From: Liopterus haemorrhoidalis
Taxonomy: Eukaryota > Arthropoda > Insecta > Coleoptera > Dytiscidae
DNA length: 64,000 bases
Assembly: GCA_963971575.1 (NCBI GenBank)
Contig: OZ020611.1
Span: forward strand, 183,162,535 to 183,226,534
Direction: 5' to 3'
Shown here: one piece after another, positions 11,234-22,224 of the stretch
Layout of the letters: each line of letters starts with the position of its first letter
Position numbering within the stretch: the first letter of the stretch is position 1
Translations under genes and position numbers: made by a program
The notes under the pieces: generated by a model
Databases searched by the model: none
What the model saw: only the letters and a program-made list of their open reading frames with translations
Told to the model about the DNA's origin: nothing

Positions 11234-12400
11234 TAAGATATCGCTATTTTTTATTTAAAACCGATATATTTTTCTAAAAAATCGATATCCATCGATGTTT
11301 AAAAAAATCACTCTACAAGTCTGTTGCAGTAAAAATAAAATTAATTTTCATCATTTTAATTTAGTGCCCAACATCACTGGTTAAACAAAAATCGATGTTT
11401 TAGTCAACCCTCGAAAATAACCATTGTGCGAGTGGTTATTTTCGATATATAATAGTATTTCGAAACTGGTCAGGTAGATCTAGTTGCATTATTTATATCC
11501 GCAACCCGTACAACCTTTTTCCACATATACTCATTTACGGACACGACCAACCCCACATTGTATGTGATTTTGTGACGTACTCATTGTTCACGTGGAAGCT
11601 ACTGATAGATATACATAGACAAAGTGTGCAGGCAATTTAGTGTGGTGCCGTGATCTATAAACACTATTAATTCAATTATCATTACGTAATACAATTACCG
11701 GTAAAGAAATTAAAAGAATAGTGCAACAAAATCACATACACTAAAAAATTGGTTAGTAGTGGTTTGTTAAATAATCATCCAGTCCCGGCTCCTGCAATTT
11801 GCCCGGACCCGGGTTATTTGTACCGGTTTCCCCCATCTCTCGACACCCCTGCTCTTGGATATACTAAACTTTTAGCGCTTGGAAAATTTGCTAACCGATA
11901 TCTATTGTACCAAAAATAATATTTATCACTTATGTGCTTTTGTGAGAAAGTGTATTTTATTAATATCTATGAAATTAACACAAAAATCTTTTTGCATTTT
12001 TTGACCTGTGTTTCTTTGATTCTTTTCTGTGGTTAATGAATATGTTTTGGTAATTTTTATAGGATTTTTAAACAGATGCGGAGTATCTATTGAATTTACC
12101 GGGGCACTTTGTTAGCAGCTTTTGTCTAAATTTGGTTTCACTAACTTGTCCGTCGTGTAAATGTAGATTCGTAGGAAGTTAAGAGTATTGGAGTAGTAAC
12201 GATGGCACAGTGGTTTGAATAAAATAAATCAGAATCAGGTGCGCGAATCTTGCGCCAATAATTTTTATCAGCTTGCAGTAAATCAAGTTAGATTCGGGTT
12301 GTTCTGTTTTTGGAAATGAAAATACTCGGCAGTCAGTTGTTTCGATTCAGTGCCGTTAGAGTTGCCGGTTGAGTCCCGCCCCTACCCTCTTGTTAATTAA
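11234..12400. other. Unassigned stretch with a 13-bp perfect hairpin
   Basis: TCGAAAATAACCA (11411-11423) is exactly inverted at 11433-11445 around a 9-base loop. The rest shows no gene or clear repeat. Confidence 0.4.
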
Positions 12401-12900
12401 ATATACACTAAACATGAAATTCATCGTAAAATGTCATTGCACAAGATTATATCCAGCGCGTGTATTCGTTACCCGGCGACCAATAGCAGCCGAGCGTACG
12501 GAATATTAAACGAGAAACTTGCACAGAGATGAGAATCATAATGCAGGGCGGAAGAGAGAGGAGAAGAGATATAGTGTTTGAAGGAAAGAGTGAGACATAT
12601 CTGTAGTCCACATAAACTGAATCCTCGCGTCGTTTTGTCGGCAGTTTATGCTTGGAAATGCAAAACCCTGACTGTTTTACATTTCAGTAAGCTCATATTT
12701 AATGGCGTCTCTGAACTATATCCTGTCGTGGCGTGAGAGCCGTTCAGTTCAGTACTGTTTCTATATACTGGGGCCGCATATGCCGGCTATGGGCACGGGC
12801 ACGGTACGGGGCTACGGGGCTCCGGCGCTCCGGTTCCGTCGCTCCACCCTACAGCTACGCGTATAGCAGATTTAGAGCAGCTTAGATTTTATGGAGCAAA
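12400..12900. other. Less A+T-rich, apparently single-copy segment
   Basis: This block is noticeably richer in G+C than its surroundings, ending in a run of GGGCACGGGCACGGTACGGG and GGCTCCGGCGCTCCGG. It is not repeated in the window. It may be regulatory or an untranslated first exon, but no open frame or decisive promoter motif is visible. Confidence 0.3.
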
Positions 12901-14663
12901 TGAAATTACATTCCCCTTTAAAATATGATGAGCTCTCTTCGTTAATGAAACGACTTCAATCTCCCAGTATTTTTACAAGATAGCAGATAGGGTTTGAACA
13001 TGCATATCGGAACGTTCGTATCGTATAAATTTATAGACACATAACTCGGAGATACCTTACGGTACTTACCATCCGATGCGAATTGTCTTTTTCATCATGA
13101 CAAAAAATTTATGTGCACCAACATCAAATCACTCTCTTTGTCACATTATATTTATTACACAACTCCCAATTATATTCTTTCTGCAGGATATACAACACAT
13201 AACAGAAACAATGAAATCGAATTTCATTTTTTGTATTACAATAGGCGCTCGGTTATTTGAATACTCCTTTAAATGAGTGAATCACTCTAGTGAGCAGTCA
13301 AAATTTAACACATTAAGTTCTAAAGGGTTCAATGTGATGATAATAAGTGTAAACTATGGAAACAGTAACAAACAGCTAAACAAGTTCATCGAAAGTTGAA
13401 GACGCATTTAATAAGGGTATTAACTTGAGCGAAAGAAATATTTTCGATATTGATGACTTACTTGCTCTGCGACAATTTGTAATGTAGGTAAAAGGCATTA
13501 GTAAAAAGTTTATGAAAAGTGTAGACGTAGTACAAATAAACCAGTATTTTGATGTACTATAAACATGAAATAACATTAATTAAAGGCTTTAAAATAAACT
13601 TTAAAAAAATAGAATACGAACATTCCTGAATTATTAGTTCGTAAACCCGAGCACCTATTGAAGCTTAGTAATAAGAGACTTAGTTGATTGCTCTGAGCAC
13701 ATGGTTATCTTCACCATACGTATATTACGTATCAATACTAATTGGCTTTGCTCTGGGGAGATTTTATATTCATGATGTTCCTCAATATTTAAAAAAACAT
13801 AAGCTGCAACTATTTAGGAGTAAAGAAAACCAGCAACCAGTTCAAATTATTTGTTCAAAGCTGTAGGATGTTTCAGAGAAATTCTCAGGAGAAATAAATG
13901 CATAAAAAAAAGTAATATATAATTTTCGAATCCGATGAAAGGAGAGACGAAGAAAACTAAGCAAATAATGAAAACCACAGAAATAATTTTTTTATGAACA
14001 ACAAGAGTCGGAGAGGAACGACTACCCAAAGGATGGGAACAAAGCTGCTTCTCCTTATCTTAAGAATAAATGTCTGAAAAATGTACCGGACAAATGTGAA
14101 GATATTCTTAGTCGAAAGAATAAGAAAACAAAATATTTTGTCGACTGCCCAAAAATTGAAACCTTCCTGGATAGTCGTCTCCTTAATTGCATTGGATCTA
14201 CCTTTGGATCTATTATGCTGGCGAATATTCGAAGCTTTTTCTAGTTAAGATATCAGTATCTAAACTGATTAGGTGGTTCAGCCATCTAATTCTATACAAC
14301 CATACAGGTCTTTCAGTTCGTGATTCATTCGAATACTCCATTCATTTTCCCTAACCTTTACCCTGACAAACACGCCCCCCCCCCAGGAAGTACTTCTCAT
14401 ATGCCTAGGCATAAATCCAGTTCTGCGTCCGATATATCTTTTATTGGCACTAATATGCAAAAAGACAAATGTAATATATTAAAATTAAAATTGAACACTC
14501 CCCTAATAACATTTCAATTTAAAATATCCATATGCATATAAAATTTCATGGTACATGAAAGACATTAAGGAATTATGAGCTTATTGAATGCATACAGAGA
14601 CAAATTGCTTTTTAAAATGCATTTATGTAAATTTACATATAGTCATATGCTAAGTCGCTCCAT
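12901..14663. other. Unassigned stretch
   Basis: No transposon recognised. A short coding-like frame (13684-13866) is described separately. A C-run lies at about 14378-14386. Confidence 0.35.
13684..13866 (+). CDS. Possible small membrane-protein exon, unrecognised
   Basis: A 60-codon frame opening right after an AG (…GACTTAG) and ending at TAG. It reads TWLSSPYVYYVSILIGFALG (a plausible single membrane segment) followed by a Lys/Gln-rich stretch with HDVPQYLKKHK. There is no ATG at its start, so it would have to be an internal or terminal exon. The composition looks more protein-like than the surrounding frames, but I do not recognise the family and see no matching exon nearby. It could be chance. 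Confidence 0.2.
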   Translation: MIALSTWLSSPYVYYVSILIGFALGRFYIHDVPQYLKKHKLQLFRSKENQQPVQIICSKL

Positions 14664-14840
14664 AAAATCCTTTCTTCAGCCGTGCCGAGCCCACCCTAAT
14701 AATCCAGCCATGACAAATCTATTAATTTCATAACATTCTTGCCCGTATTGATTAATTAATTCATGTTGCCATCTGCTCAGATACAAGTAGCTCTGATGTT
14801 AAACATTTATTTAATTATGCAAAAGAATATTATAGCTGAC
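14664..14840. promoter_or_regulatory. Duplicated non-coding block, copy 1 (homeodomain/POU-like sites)
   Basis: Matches 18884-19036 block by block and in order: CCCTAATAATCCAGCCAT, ACAAATCTATTAATTTCATA, TTGATTAATTAAT, GCCATCTGCTC and TTAATTATGCAAAAGAA. TGATTAATTAAT is homeodomain-like, CATCTG an E-box, ATTATGCAAA POU-octamer-like. The identity is concentrated in these motifs while spacers differ, as in conserved enhancers and unlike a decaying transposon. Role is inferred. Confidence 0.5.
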
Positions 14841-15047
14841 TTGCTTAATAAAAACAGTCCTTCATATAACGACATTATTTCAATAACTTTAGTAGCGTGA
14901 ATTCACTAAACAGATTATTTTTTTCACTTGAATGTTTGACTGGTCTTATCCTTCACTCAAATGTGTATTAAGCATAATAGTATATCACAGATTTAATTAG
15001 ATTACATAGTTATATTTTGTTGTATAGGTTTATGTTTTTGAGAAATT

Positions 15048-15488
15048 CCATTATAGAATTAGGAAATAATTTCATTCAGCTTTTTGCACCAAAAACATTG
15101 TTGGCTTCTTCAGGTGTTATAAAAATAACATAACAATAAAGTAACAATCTTATATAGTTATAAATTAATTTACCTATGTTAGTTAAACGTAACTCTAACA
15201 AACTGTACATCAGTCATCTTCAAGGATGGTGAAATTGCAGAATAGCATTGACAAAATATTTTGAACTTGAAGAATACAGAAAATAGGACAAACAGGAATT
15301 ATTTTTTTTTAAATATTATACTATAATAACCAAAGGTAGTGACTGTTAATTAAATTTTACATTTCAAACGAGACTAGAGATAAATATAATAATATCCAAA
15401 ATTAACAAAAATTCATATAATTACGAATGATAGTAAGACTGACCAACGCATCAATATGACAGGCAGTCACACTATCCCCCCTGACAAC
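15048..15488 (-). repeat. Dispersed repeat H, copy 1 (empty target of the Tc1 element)
   Basis: On the minus strand this aligns over ~430 bases with 45673-45951 plus 47600-47797, the flanks of the Tc1 element. At the junction this copy has a single TA (GACTGATGTACAG on the minus strand) where the other copy has the transposon between two TAs. It contains the motif CACCTGAAGAAGCCAACAAT, of a kind seen near the 3' ends of some retroelements; the family is not identified. Confidence 0.75.
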
Positions 15489-16099
15489 CTGGTACGCACA
15501 AATCGCAAGGTTGACAGTGTCACCCCCTGTACAACATGATGCATTAATAACTCTTAAAATCATAAAACTTCACATCCAAATAATACAATGAAAGAACCCA
15601 AAAACAAGAAATGAAATCCGGAACAATCATACAATTCGACGTACCAATCCCCCAAAAACGAACGGTATATCAAGACCGAAGTTCAGAACCCTTTGAGAGC
15701 TGAACACCTATTAAAATACATTAATTGTAACAACAATGACAATTACCTTGGTACAAGCACCGGAAAAACCATTACGGCTACAGTGAGAAACCTAAAAGGA
15801 CATAGAGCAATAAATCATCATACAGTCCGACATACTAATTCCCCAATAATCGATGGTACGCACACGAAGATCTTGCGAAATGAGTAGCCCAAACTGTATA
15901 TCAGACCCAACACTCTATTCCCTTAGAGAATCCCAAAACTCTGTTTAACACATGTTTTTTGAAATTTAAATTAAAATAAAATGAATCTGAAAACAACATA
16001 TTAAAATGAACATAACCTCAAAATGGTAAATTAGAAGTAAAAACGAGTAATCACAAAAATAAATTACTCACCAATTAGGTAACCATGTGGAAAGCATGT
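15489..16099. other. Unassigned stretch
   Basis: It may hold the 3' untranslated part of the minus-strand LINE at 16100, but no tail motif was recognised. One 64-codon forward frame has no domain. Confidence 0.3.
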
Positions 16100-16735
16100 C
16101 TAATATTCCATTATGTTTGGAAGTTTTGTTTTGTTGCTCAGGGCTTCTTTTATGTCTGATGGTATTTGATATTTCTGTCGTTGAGTAGCGTATTTTACAC
16201 AGTCTGTAATAATGTATTTTACTGTCAGTGGTGTCTTGCAAGTTTCACACTGTGGTCTGTCTTCTTTTTGGAAGATATGTCCGTCTGTCAGTAGGCAATG
16301 TCCGATTCTAAGTCTGGTAATGATTATTTGGTCTTGTATTTTGTCTAATGTCTCCCAGGTCTTTGTTTGGTTTTTTATTTGTCTAAGTTTGTTGTTCGTC
16401 GTTTGGGTCCATTCATTTTGCCAGGTGTTTTGGATTTTGTTTGTGATGTGATTCTTGAAGTCTTCGGTTTCTGTACTGATTTGGATAGCAGTCTTACTTG
16501 TGGCTTCCTTAGCTGCTTTATAGGTCGTTTCGTTGCTCATGATTCCAACATGGGCCGGTGTCCGTATAATTTTGGTATTTATATTATTTCCTTCCTAGAC
16601 CGTATGGAAGTGTTCTTGTATTTTGATAAGCCGTTTATTTTTCAGGTACATCTGCTGAAGACTTTGAATTACACTCAGCGAGTCGTTGCATATAAGATAT
16701 GTAGTGTCTGTCTGTCCGTTTTATTTTAGTAAAAC
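16100..16735 (-). pseudogene. LINE ORF2 C-terminus with RNase H
   Basis: On the minus strand, from 16735 downward: a CNDSLSVIQSLQ block (RNase H catalytic Asp), PAHVGIMSNETTYKAAKEAT (the H.GI.GNE.AD block with GNE changed to SNE), then the tail with ITRLRIGHCLLTDGHIF and CETCKTPLTVKYIITDC. The last 146 codons are one open frame (16100-16540); the RNase H part needs a frame change. It is the same kind of LINE as the one at 6780 but clearly diverged from it. The polymerase domain is absent. Confidence 0.8.
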
Positions 16736-16766
16736 GTACCTGTTGAAAGCATATTTAGTTGTGATC

Positions 16767-17306
16767 ATGGACGTCCGCAGAATTTTAGGCATATTTTTTA
16801 AAATATTTAATATTTATTAAATAAGCTTTCATAAATACAGAATACTATTTAAATAGACATAATACTCTATTATTAGTAATCTTGCGCATCCTTAACATAC
16901 TCAAACCGAAAAAACGATCATCCGTTATAGTTGATGTAAAATTGAAAGAATAGTGTTCTAGAATTGAAATATGAGAACAAAAAAGTACCATGAGTTCAAA
17001 ATAAAATTACATAAGGGTTGGCTGTGGAAATATAAAATAATGTTTATTGCAAGCTTTATATAACAATTGTCTAACGTTTAGGCGTTTTTAATTGAATTTT
17101 CAATAGAAACTTATGACAACAACAGTGATGACAGTTAATTAATTGACTGTTAAAGCTTGCAATAGACATTATTTTATTTTTCCACTGCCAACTTTTATAT
17201 AATTTCTTTTTGCAAACATGGTATAAGGGTTTAGAGTAAACACTTAAAAATGAAGACTTCAGGAGGTAAGTGACCCCCCCTGACCCTTACTGTGGGTGCC
17301 CATGGT
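16767..17306. mobile_element. Foldback (palindromic) element
   Basis: The ends CATGGACGTCCGCAG and the inverse of CATGGGCACCCACAG agree at 11 of 15 bases. The interior contains ~58-base inverted arms at about 17005-17062 and 17150-17207 (shared blocks GTTGGC-GTGGAAA, ATAAAATAATGT and TATTGCAAGCTTTA). Weaker inversion continues outward to the ends. No coding capacity. A target duplication is not clear. Confidence 0.6.
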
Positions 17307-17309
17307 TGC

Positions 17310-17614
17310 ATTCGATAATAATTTTACAACTTTTAGGTTATTGACGTTTTTTTTTTAAATTTATTAATTAGCCTAAATTTCTGAGACTATTGGCCAGACA
17401 GTTAAATTTATTTACATATGATACAATAAAATATATACATATCATTATAAATTACATTAACTTTCTTATATTAATTTTTCTTTTTTTTTTTTATAAAATA
17501 TCAAAGAGATTCCAGAATTTCTTGATTGTGAGTAGTCAATAAAGTAGAAACATTAAGAGGGAACTGACTGCTCATGTTGACAAGCTTTTGCAGAAAAATG
17601 TGTCTAGATCGGTT
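17310..17614. other. Unassigned A+T-rich stretch
   Basis: T-runs only; no gene or repeat recognised. Confidence 0.35.
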
Positions 17615-17622
17615 GTAAAGTG

Positions 17623-17814
17623 CAGAGCCGCAGTAAGGGGGGGGGGCGGAGGGGCTGACGGCCCCTAGCGCACTAAGGAAAAGGGCGCCACATTGCGAAA
17701 GTTAGGTGGATTTTGGGAGGTGAGGACCTTTTTTTTTTTTGCTCGTCGCTGAGAATTTGCTATTATTGCCCCAGTTTTGCCCCTAGCGCAAGTTTTCCTT
17801 GCACTGCGGCTCTG
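17623..17814. mobile_element. hAT MITE (CAGAGCCGCAG ends), perfect duplication
   Basis: Ends CAGAGCCGCAGTAAGG and the inverse of CAGAGCCGCAGTGCAAGG. Flanked by identical GTAAAGTG at 17615-17622 and 17815-17822. It is the short sister of the MITE at 8474, with one copy of the ~46-base internal unit instead of three. Confidence 0.93.
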
Positions 17815-17822
17815 GTAAAGTG

Positions 17823-18400
17823 GACAGGAAAAAATCAAATGATTGAGATCGCCAATTACATTGTTCTCACAGATGCAATATTGATGTGTTGTAGCATGGA
17901 TTATATGGTCTCTGTATTAACAATTTTTTCGACTCTTGAATTGAATTGCATAGCATCGAAAGATGAAAATTCCATCGGAGATTCAAAATTTTGAAGCTAC
18001 GCTACTGGCTTCTGAACCGATTTAATTGCACTTTGTTTATGTAGGGAACTAGGATAATTCCGTGATTAGGGTAATACCGTGATATTATGAAAGGGATGTT
18101 TATATGTGTAATAAGAAAGCACGAAACGAAAGCTGTGGAGCAATGAACATTAATAGCCCAGGTAAAAGATGAAGTATTATAAATATAATTATTACAAAAT
18201 CAACAAAAATTTTTTTTTCATCTTATTTACTGTAATCACATCATTAAAGCAATTATCACGGAATTATCCTGGTTACCACGAATTTATACGTACTTTATAT
18301 CAGCATCAAAGTCGGCTTGGCACTTCAAGAATATTAAAAATTTTGTTAATAGTTCACAGTTTGTAAGACGAAGGCTGCCAAATCACCGTGTAAATCTCTA
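17823..18400. other. Unassigned stretch
   Basis: A+T-rich, no recognised feature. Confidence 0.35.
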
Positions 18401-18404
18401 TTTA

Positions 18405-18625
18405 TTCAGATAGTGTTACTTTTATGAAATATTACTTTTTCAGTGTTAAAATTAACACTATTTTTTTAACACTCTAATTTAACCAGTATGTAAGTGTAAA
18501 CTTTACAATAAATTTAACCAAAAAAGACGTGTAAATAATTAACACGAAAAGCGAGGAACTTCATGGTACACTAAAAGTTCATATTTTAGTGTACCAGGAA
18601 ATCGCTTTAACACTGCTTTTTTTAG
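18405..18625. repeat. Repeat F, copy 1, with stem-loop
   Basis: Shares with 24690-24990 the ordered blocks AAATATTACTTTTT, TTAAAATTAACACTA, AATTTAACCAGTATGTAAGTG, TAATTAACAC and a hairpin. Here the stem is TGGTACACTAAAA paired with TTTTAGTGTACCA (about 18563-18595). It is rich in AACACT/AGTGTT, which suggests subterminal repeats of a small DNA element. Family unknown. Confidence 0.65.
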
Positions 18626-18883
18626 GGTAGGTGCAGGTACCGTGAATTTATGCTGTGCACTATATTATTCAATTTTCCTATTATAATATTACAGAAAAAT
18701 AAAGAACAATTTCTATCTAGACACAGTTTCTTCGGAGCTCGGGCCCGCGGCATGGCTGTCCTGCGGATTATTCTTTCCGACCAACAAACATCTCATCAAA
18801 AACGCAATAGCAATCACAAGTGCAAAAATATGGACTTGTGTCGTGCTCAAAACTGTCAGAGATTGCATCCACGAACGCTACTA
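18626..18883. other. Apparently single-copy segment upstream of block copy 2
   Basis: Moderately G+C-rich (AGCTCGGGCCCGCGGCATGG near 18736). No transposon recognised. It may belong to the same regulatory region as the block at 18884. Confidence 0.3.
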
Positions 18884-19036
18884 ATAAATCCCTTTGAACT
18901 GGTGTCAAACCCTCCCTAATAACCCATCCATAACAAATCTACTAAATTCATAATCGTGAACATGTTGATTAATTAATATAAGCCGCCATCTGCTCTTTGC
19001 TTGTAAACATACATGTAATTATGCAAAGAACACTGA
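18884..19036. promoter_or_regulatory. Duplicated non-coding block, copy 2 (homeodomain/POU-like sites)
   Basis: Second copy of the block at 14664-14840, 4.2 kb away and in the same orientation: CCCTAATAACCCATCCAT, ACAAATCTACTAAATTCATAA, TTGATTAATTAAT, GCCATCTGCTC and GTAATTATGCAAAGAA. All five motifs keep order and near-identical sequence while linkers differ. A G+C-rich island follows at 19085. Regulatory function is an inference from this pattern. Confidence 0.5.
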
Positions 19037-19084
19037 AGCTTATTAACTCGTCATGTATGAAGAGGTGGTCTTTATGACAGGCGT

Positions 19085-19335
19085 AGTTTGAACGGGAGCG
19101 GGTGGGGGAGGGGGAAAACGCAGCGCTGTGTAGCTACGAGCGGGCAGCAGCCACTGTGTGAATATATAGCTAGCACTAATGAGCGTTACAGGAGCGTGAA
19201 ATGGCTTGCACTGCTTCATTATATAACGCCAGAGCAGGAGGCAGCGGCGCTCGCCGTCCGTACTGTCCCATGCGTCTCTGCCGTCGCCAGCGTCGCTGCA
19301 CGGATTCAGGACCGGATTTATGACCAACGACATTT
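19085..19335. promoter_or_regulatory. G+C-rich island, possible promoter or exon
   Basis: The most G+C-rich 250 bases of this part of the window (GGGAGCGGGTGGGGGAGGGG; GGAGGCAGCGGCGCTCGCCG). Both strands hold ~90-codon open frames, which is expected of G+C-rich DNA and does not show coding. It is single-copy within the window and adjacent to the duplicated block, so a promoter or untranslated exon is possible. Confidence 0.3.
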
Positions 19336-20130
19336 GGAGACACTACATACTAAATGAAACTTCTTCTTGTAATTTTAAGCAAAATTTTAAATGACAGGAA
19401 TTTCAAAATTAAATTTTGAGATATCTTTTAAACAGTTCTGCCAGATAAGTATGTTATTTTATTAATGCTGCCAGACCTCTACATTTATATATTAGTTCCT
19501 AACTCCTAGCTGGATAATAGGGCTCAAGTAAATTGTTGCCATCTAACTCTAATATAAGCCAGGATCTTAAGCTCTCTTAATTGCCGTAAATAGCTCTTTA
19601 AAAAAAAGTCTTTTTTTAAATCCAAGTCATGGTAATGACCTAAAAAAAGGTCCTCACTTATACATATATGTATACGTATTGAAAAGGCGCACAATTTTGA
19701 ATTAAATTCGGGGGGGGGGGAGAGGATTTATAATAAGGGAGAGGAAAAATATCATAAACGTCTATAATGTTTAAATTCATTCAATTTTGGGGGTACTGCA
19801 GCTCATCAGTCGCCACAGGTGTGGTCCATTTGCGTTCCTACATTGCAAGTTTCATCTCTACTATTTGCGCCAGAGCTCCTTGTTGGTTAAACCACCTAAC
19901 GCATAAAATACGTCTTAGGTATAAATTGATGTGAACTTGACTTTTAGAAGAGATTTGGTTGGTAATTTTATATTTTTCGCCGCTATACAGAAACACCGAT
20001 TTCACTGGTGTTGAAAATGTAATCCTCTTTTTATTTTTTTATTCTCAAACTTCATTTTTACACCCTTTAGGTGGTCATAAGACGACTTAAAAAACTATGT
20101 ATATTATCCAACTAACTATCAGCAGGCGAT
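19336..20130. other. Unassigned stretch with a MITE fragment
   Basis: At 19600-19740 there is AAATCCAAGTCATGG, AAAAAAAGGTCCTCACTTA and a G-run, the interior signature of the hAT MITEs, without intact ends. The remainder is unrecognised. Confidence 0.35.
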
Positions 20131-20132
20131 TA

Positions 20133-20174
20133 TTCGATATTTCTTTCCTATATGAACAGGAAAGAAATATCGAA
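20133..20174. repeat. Perfect 16-bp hairpin
   Basis: TTCGATATTTCTTTCC (20133-20148) is exactly inverted at 20159-20174 around a 10-base loop. It lies just past the C-terminus of the mariner pseudogene, so it may be a remnant of that element's flank. Confidence 0.6.
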
Positions 20175-20228
20175 GGTTGCTACTTGAGTTTTGTGGATAA
20201 CGATGAAAACAACAAAACTTGTTTATTT

Positions 20229-21022
20229 AAATATTTGTATTGCTTTTCAAAATATTCACATTCATGTTTAATGCAGTTTTCCATCCGGTGAAACCAATCT
20301 TGAAAACACGGGCCCATCGCGCAGATGTCACCTCAGAAATAAGATTTTCGCTTCGATCATCGCTTCAGAGCTATTAAATTTTAATCCGCGCATTTTATAA
20401 AAACGAAGAGAAAGAACAAGACGCTAAATCGGGAGATGTAAGGTAGTTGAGTAATTTCTTCCACTTCTTAAGCGGTCAGAAACTCGGTAGTTCTAGCTGT
20501 GGTATGTCGTCGTACATTCTCATGATGCAGAATGATTTTCCCTTTGGGTCGTATTTCGCGTACTTTTTGGAACACATCCGGCAAAGAAATTGTGGTATAC
20601 TATTCAGAAGTGATTTTACGATAATGTTCCAGTGGTGCAACTTTACCCGTTTGTCCGAAGTATGAAGCAACAATTTTCTTGCCAGTGCCCCGTTTGCGTT
20701 GCATTTTAACTGGTATGTCTTCGTCTGGGAAGACTCACTGAGCCGACTGACGTCTACTTTCTGGTTTGTAGTCACTGTTGTCACTCATACTTATACTTAT
20801 ATCGATCTTATATCGTAGACAGCTTTTGATGGCCTCTGTTAAATTAAATGAACATTTTCTCCACTCTAGACGCGCATTTTTTTGAACATCAGTCAACTGG
20901 TATGGTACCCAATGAGTACAAGGCTTCCTGACGACCAGATGTCCATGTAGGATTGTAGTAATTTGAGTCATGAATATACCCAAAAATGCCTCAATATCCC
21001 TGAAAATGCAGCGGTTATCCAC
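20229..21022 (-). pseudogene. mariner-type transposase, decayed
   Basis: Read on the minus strand from 21022: HLVVRKPC-HWVPYQLTDVQKNARLEWRK (the WVPHELT helix-turn-helix to DDE linker of mariners), then YKPESRRQSAQ (normally YDPETKRQSAQW), FPDEDIPVKMQRKRGTGKK, ILHHENV (the second catalytic site, normally HHDN, here Glu), a degraded third site (LPYISRFS in place of HPPYSPDL) and a C-terminus ending in HECEYFEKQ. At least three frameshifts and several stops separate these. Mariner transposases are ~340-350 residues; the N-terminal ~100 residues are missing. Terminal inverted repeats were not found. Confidence 0.8.
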
Positions 21023-21029
21023 CTACAAC

Positions 21030-22224
21030 ATAATCCGGCCAGCGTCGATAGTTTTCGATAACAAGAACGCAAACTAATATAAAAAACATGGACAATTCAT
21101 AAAAGATCTTGTTGAATCCAAAATCTATCAAACAACAGCTAATCCGCGCTAAGTATCCACTTTCGTATGATTATAAAAAATATCAATACGATGAATTTTC
21201 TCGAACATATTGTCCTCGAGCAGACTTCTTTTAAAATTCAAGTATTTTTAAATTCTCTCACATGTTCACATATTCAAAGACAACTATTCTGTTGTCATAT
21301 TCTAAAAAAAAAAAACTACTCACATCAGATTAACAGTTGTAGAAATAGTTCTTGTATTAATAAAGGATATTATTCTATTGTCCATTATTCCACACAAGGC
21401 AAACTTAAGAGGTCAAGTAAACCATCCATTGTCCCTAAAATGCAACCCCCACCAATAACAAGTATTTTTACCCCTTGAATTAGTATTTTCCACGTCCCCT
21501 CCCGGTTTAAAAAGCCCTATTTTAATAGACCCGGTCCTGTTAATAGTGTACGACGGCTCTATTAACGGATTCGAGAAATAGACAGCGGCGCAATCCGATC
21601 TCCATATTACAAATCCATGCCTGAACGCCTCTGTATGAGCGACACAAAAACGGACAAAATTACCTCTTATGCTTCGTTGCTTAGGAACATGGGATTATAT
21701 CCTACTCGCGGGGCGTTCGACTATTCAATAAACCTGACACAAACTGTATAAGCGCTTAATAAAATAATTTGCAAGCTACAGACTACCCCCTAATGGGAAA
21801 CTTATCAATCAATAATGTGTTGACGGATTATATACCTACAACATGAGGGGGCACTGATATAGAACAAATATCATTATAATGGGAATTACTATATGAAAGG
21901 TGTTGGGTTTTAGAAAAGGAACACTCAAACTTTTCAGATATTAACACTTACAAAATTTGCATTAATAAATTTAGAATATGTTTACGTTAAATAATTGATT
22001 TTTAACTTTTCAGGTGTATAGCTGCCCAATATTTCCTGAGCAGTAACTAAAGTTGCAACCAGTTCTCTTGTTACTTCGGTAAGTTTTTAATAATTTTTAA
22101 TTAAAAATTTCGAATAGTGTGATTGGCATTCAGCCTTTTCCTCAGTACATTATTTTAACATATATAATTATGCCGTGAGAAATCCCATGTTGCAACATAT
22201 ACCACAGTAGATCAAATTCCAATA
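21030..22224. other. Unassigned stretch
   Basis: No gene or repeat recognised. A 103-codon forward frame (21167-21478) has no domain. Confidence 0.35.

Noticed and set aside
20097..20665. Forward-strand open frames at 20097-20291 and 20447-20665
   Set aside because: They lie opposite the mariner pseudogene, whose minus-strand reading explains the sequence.
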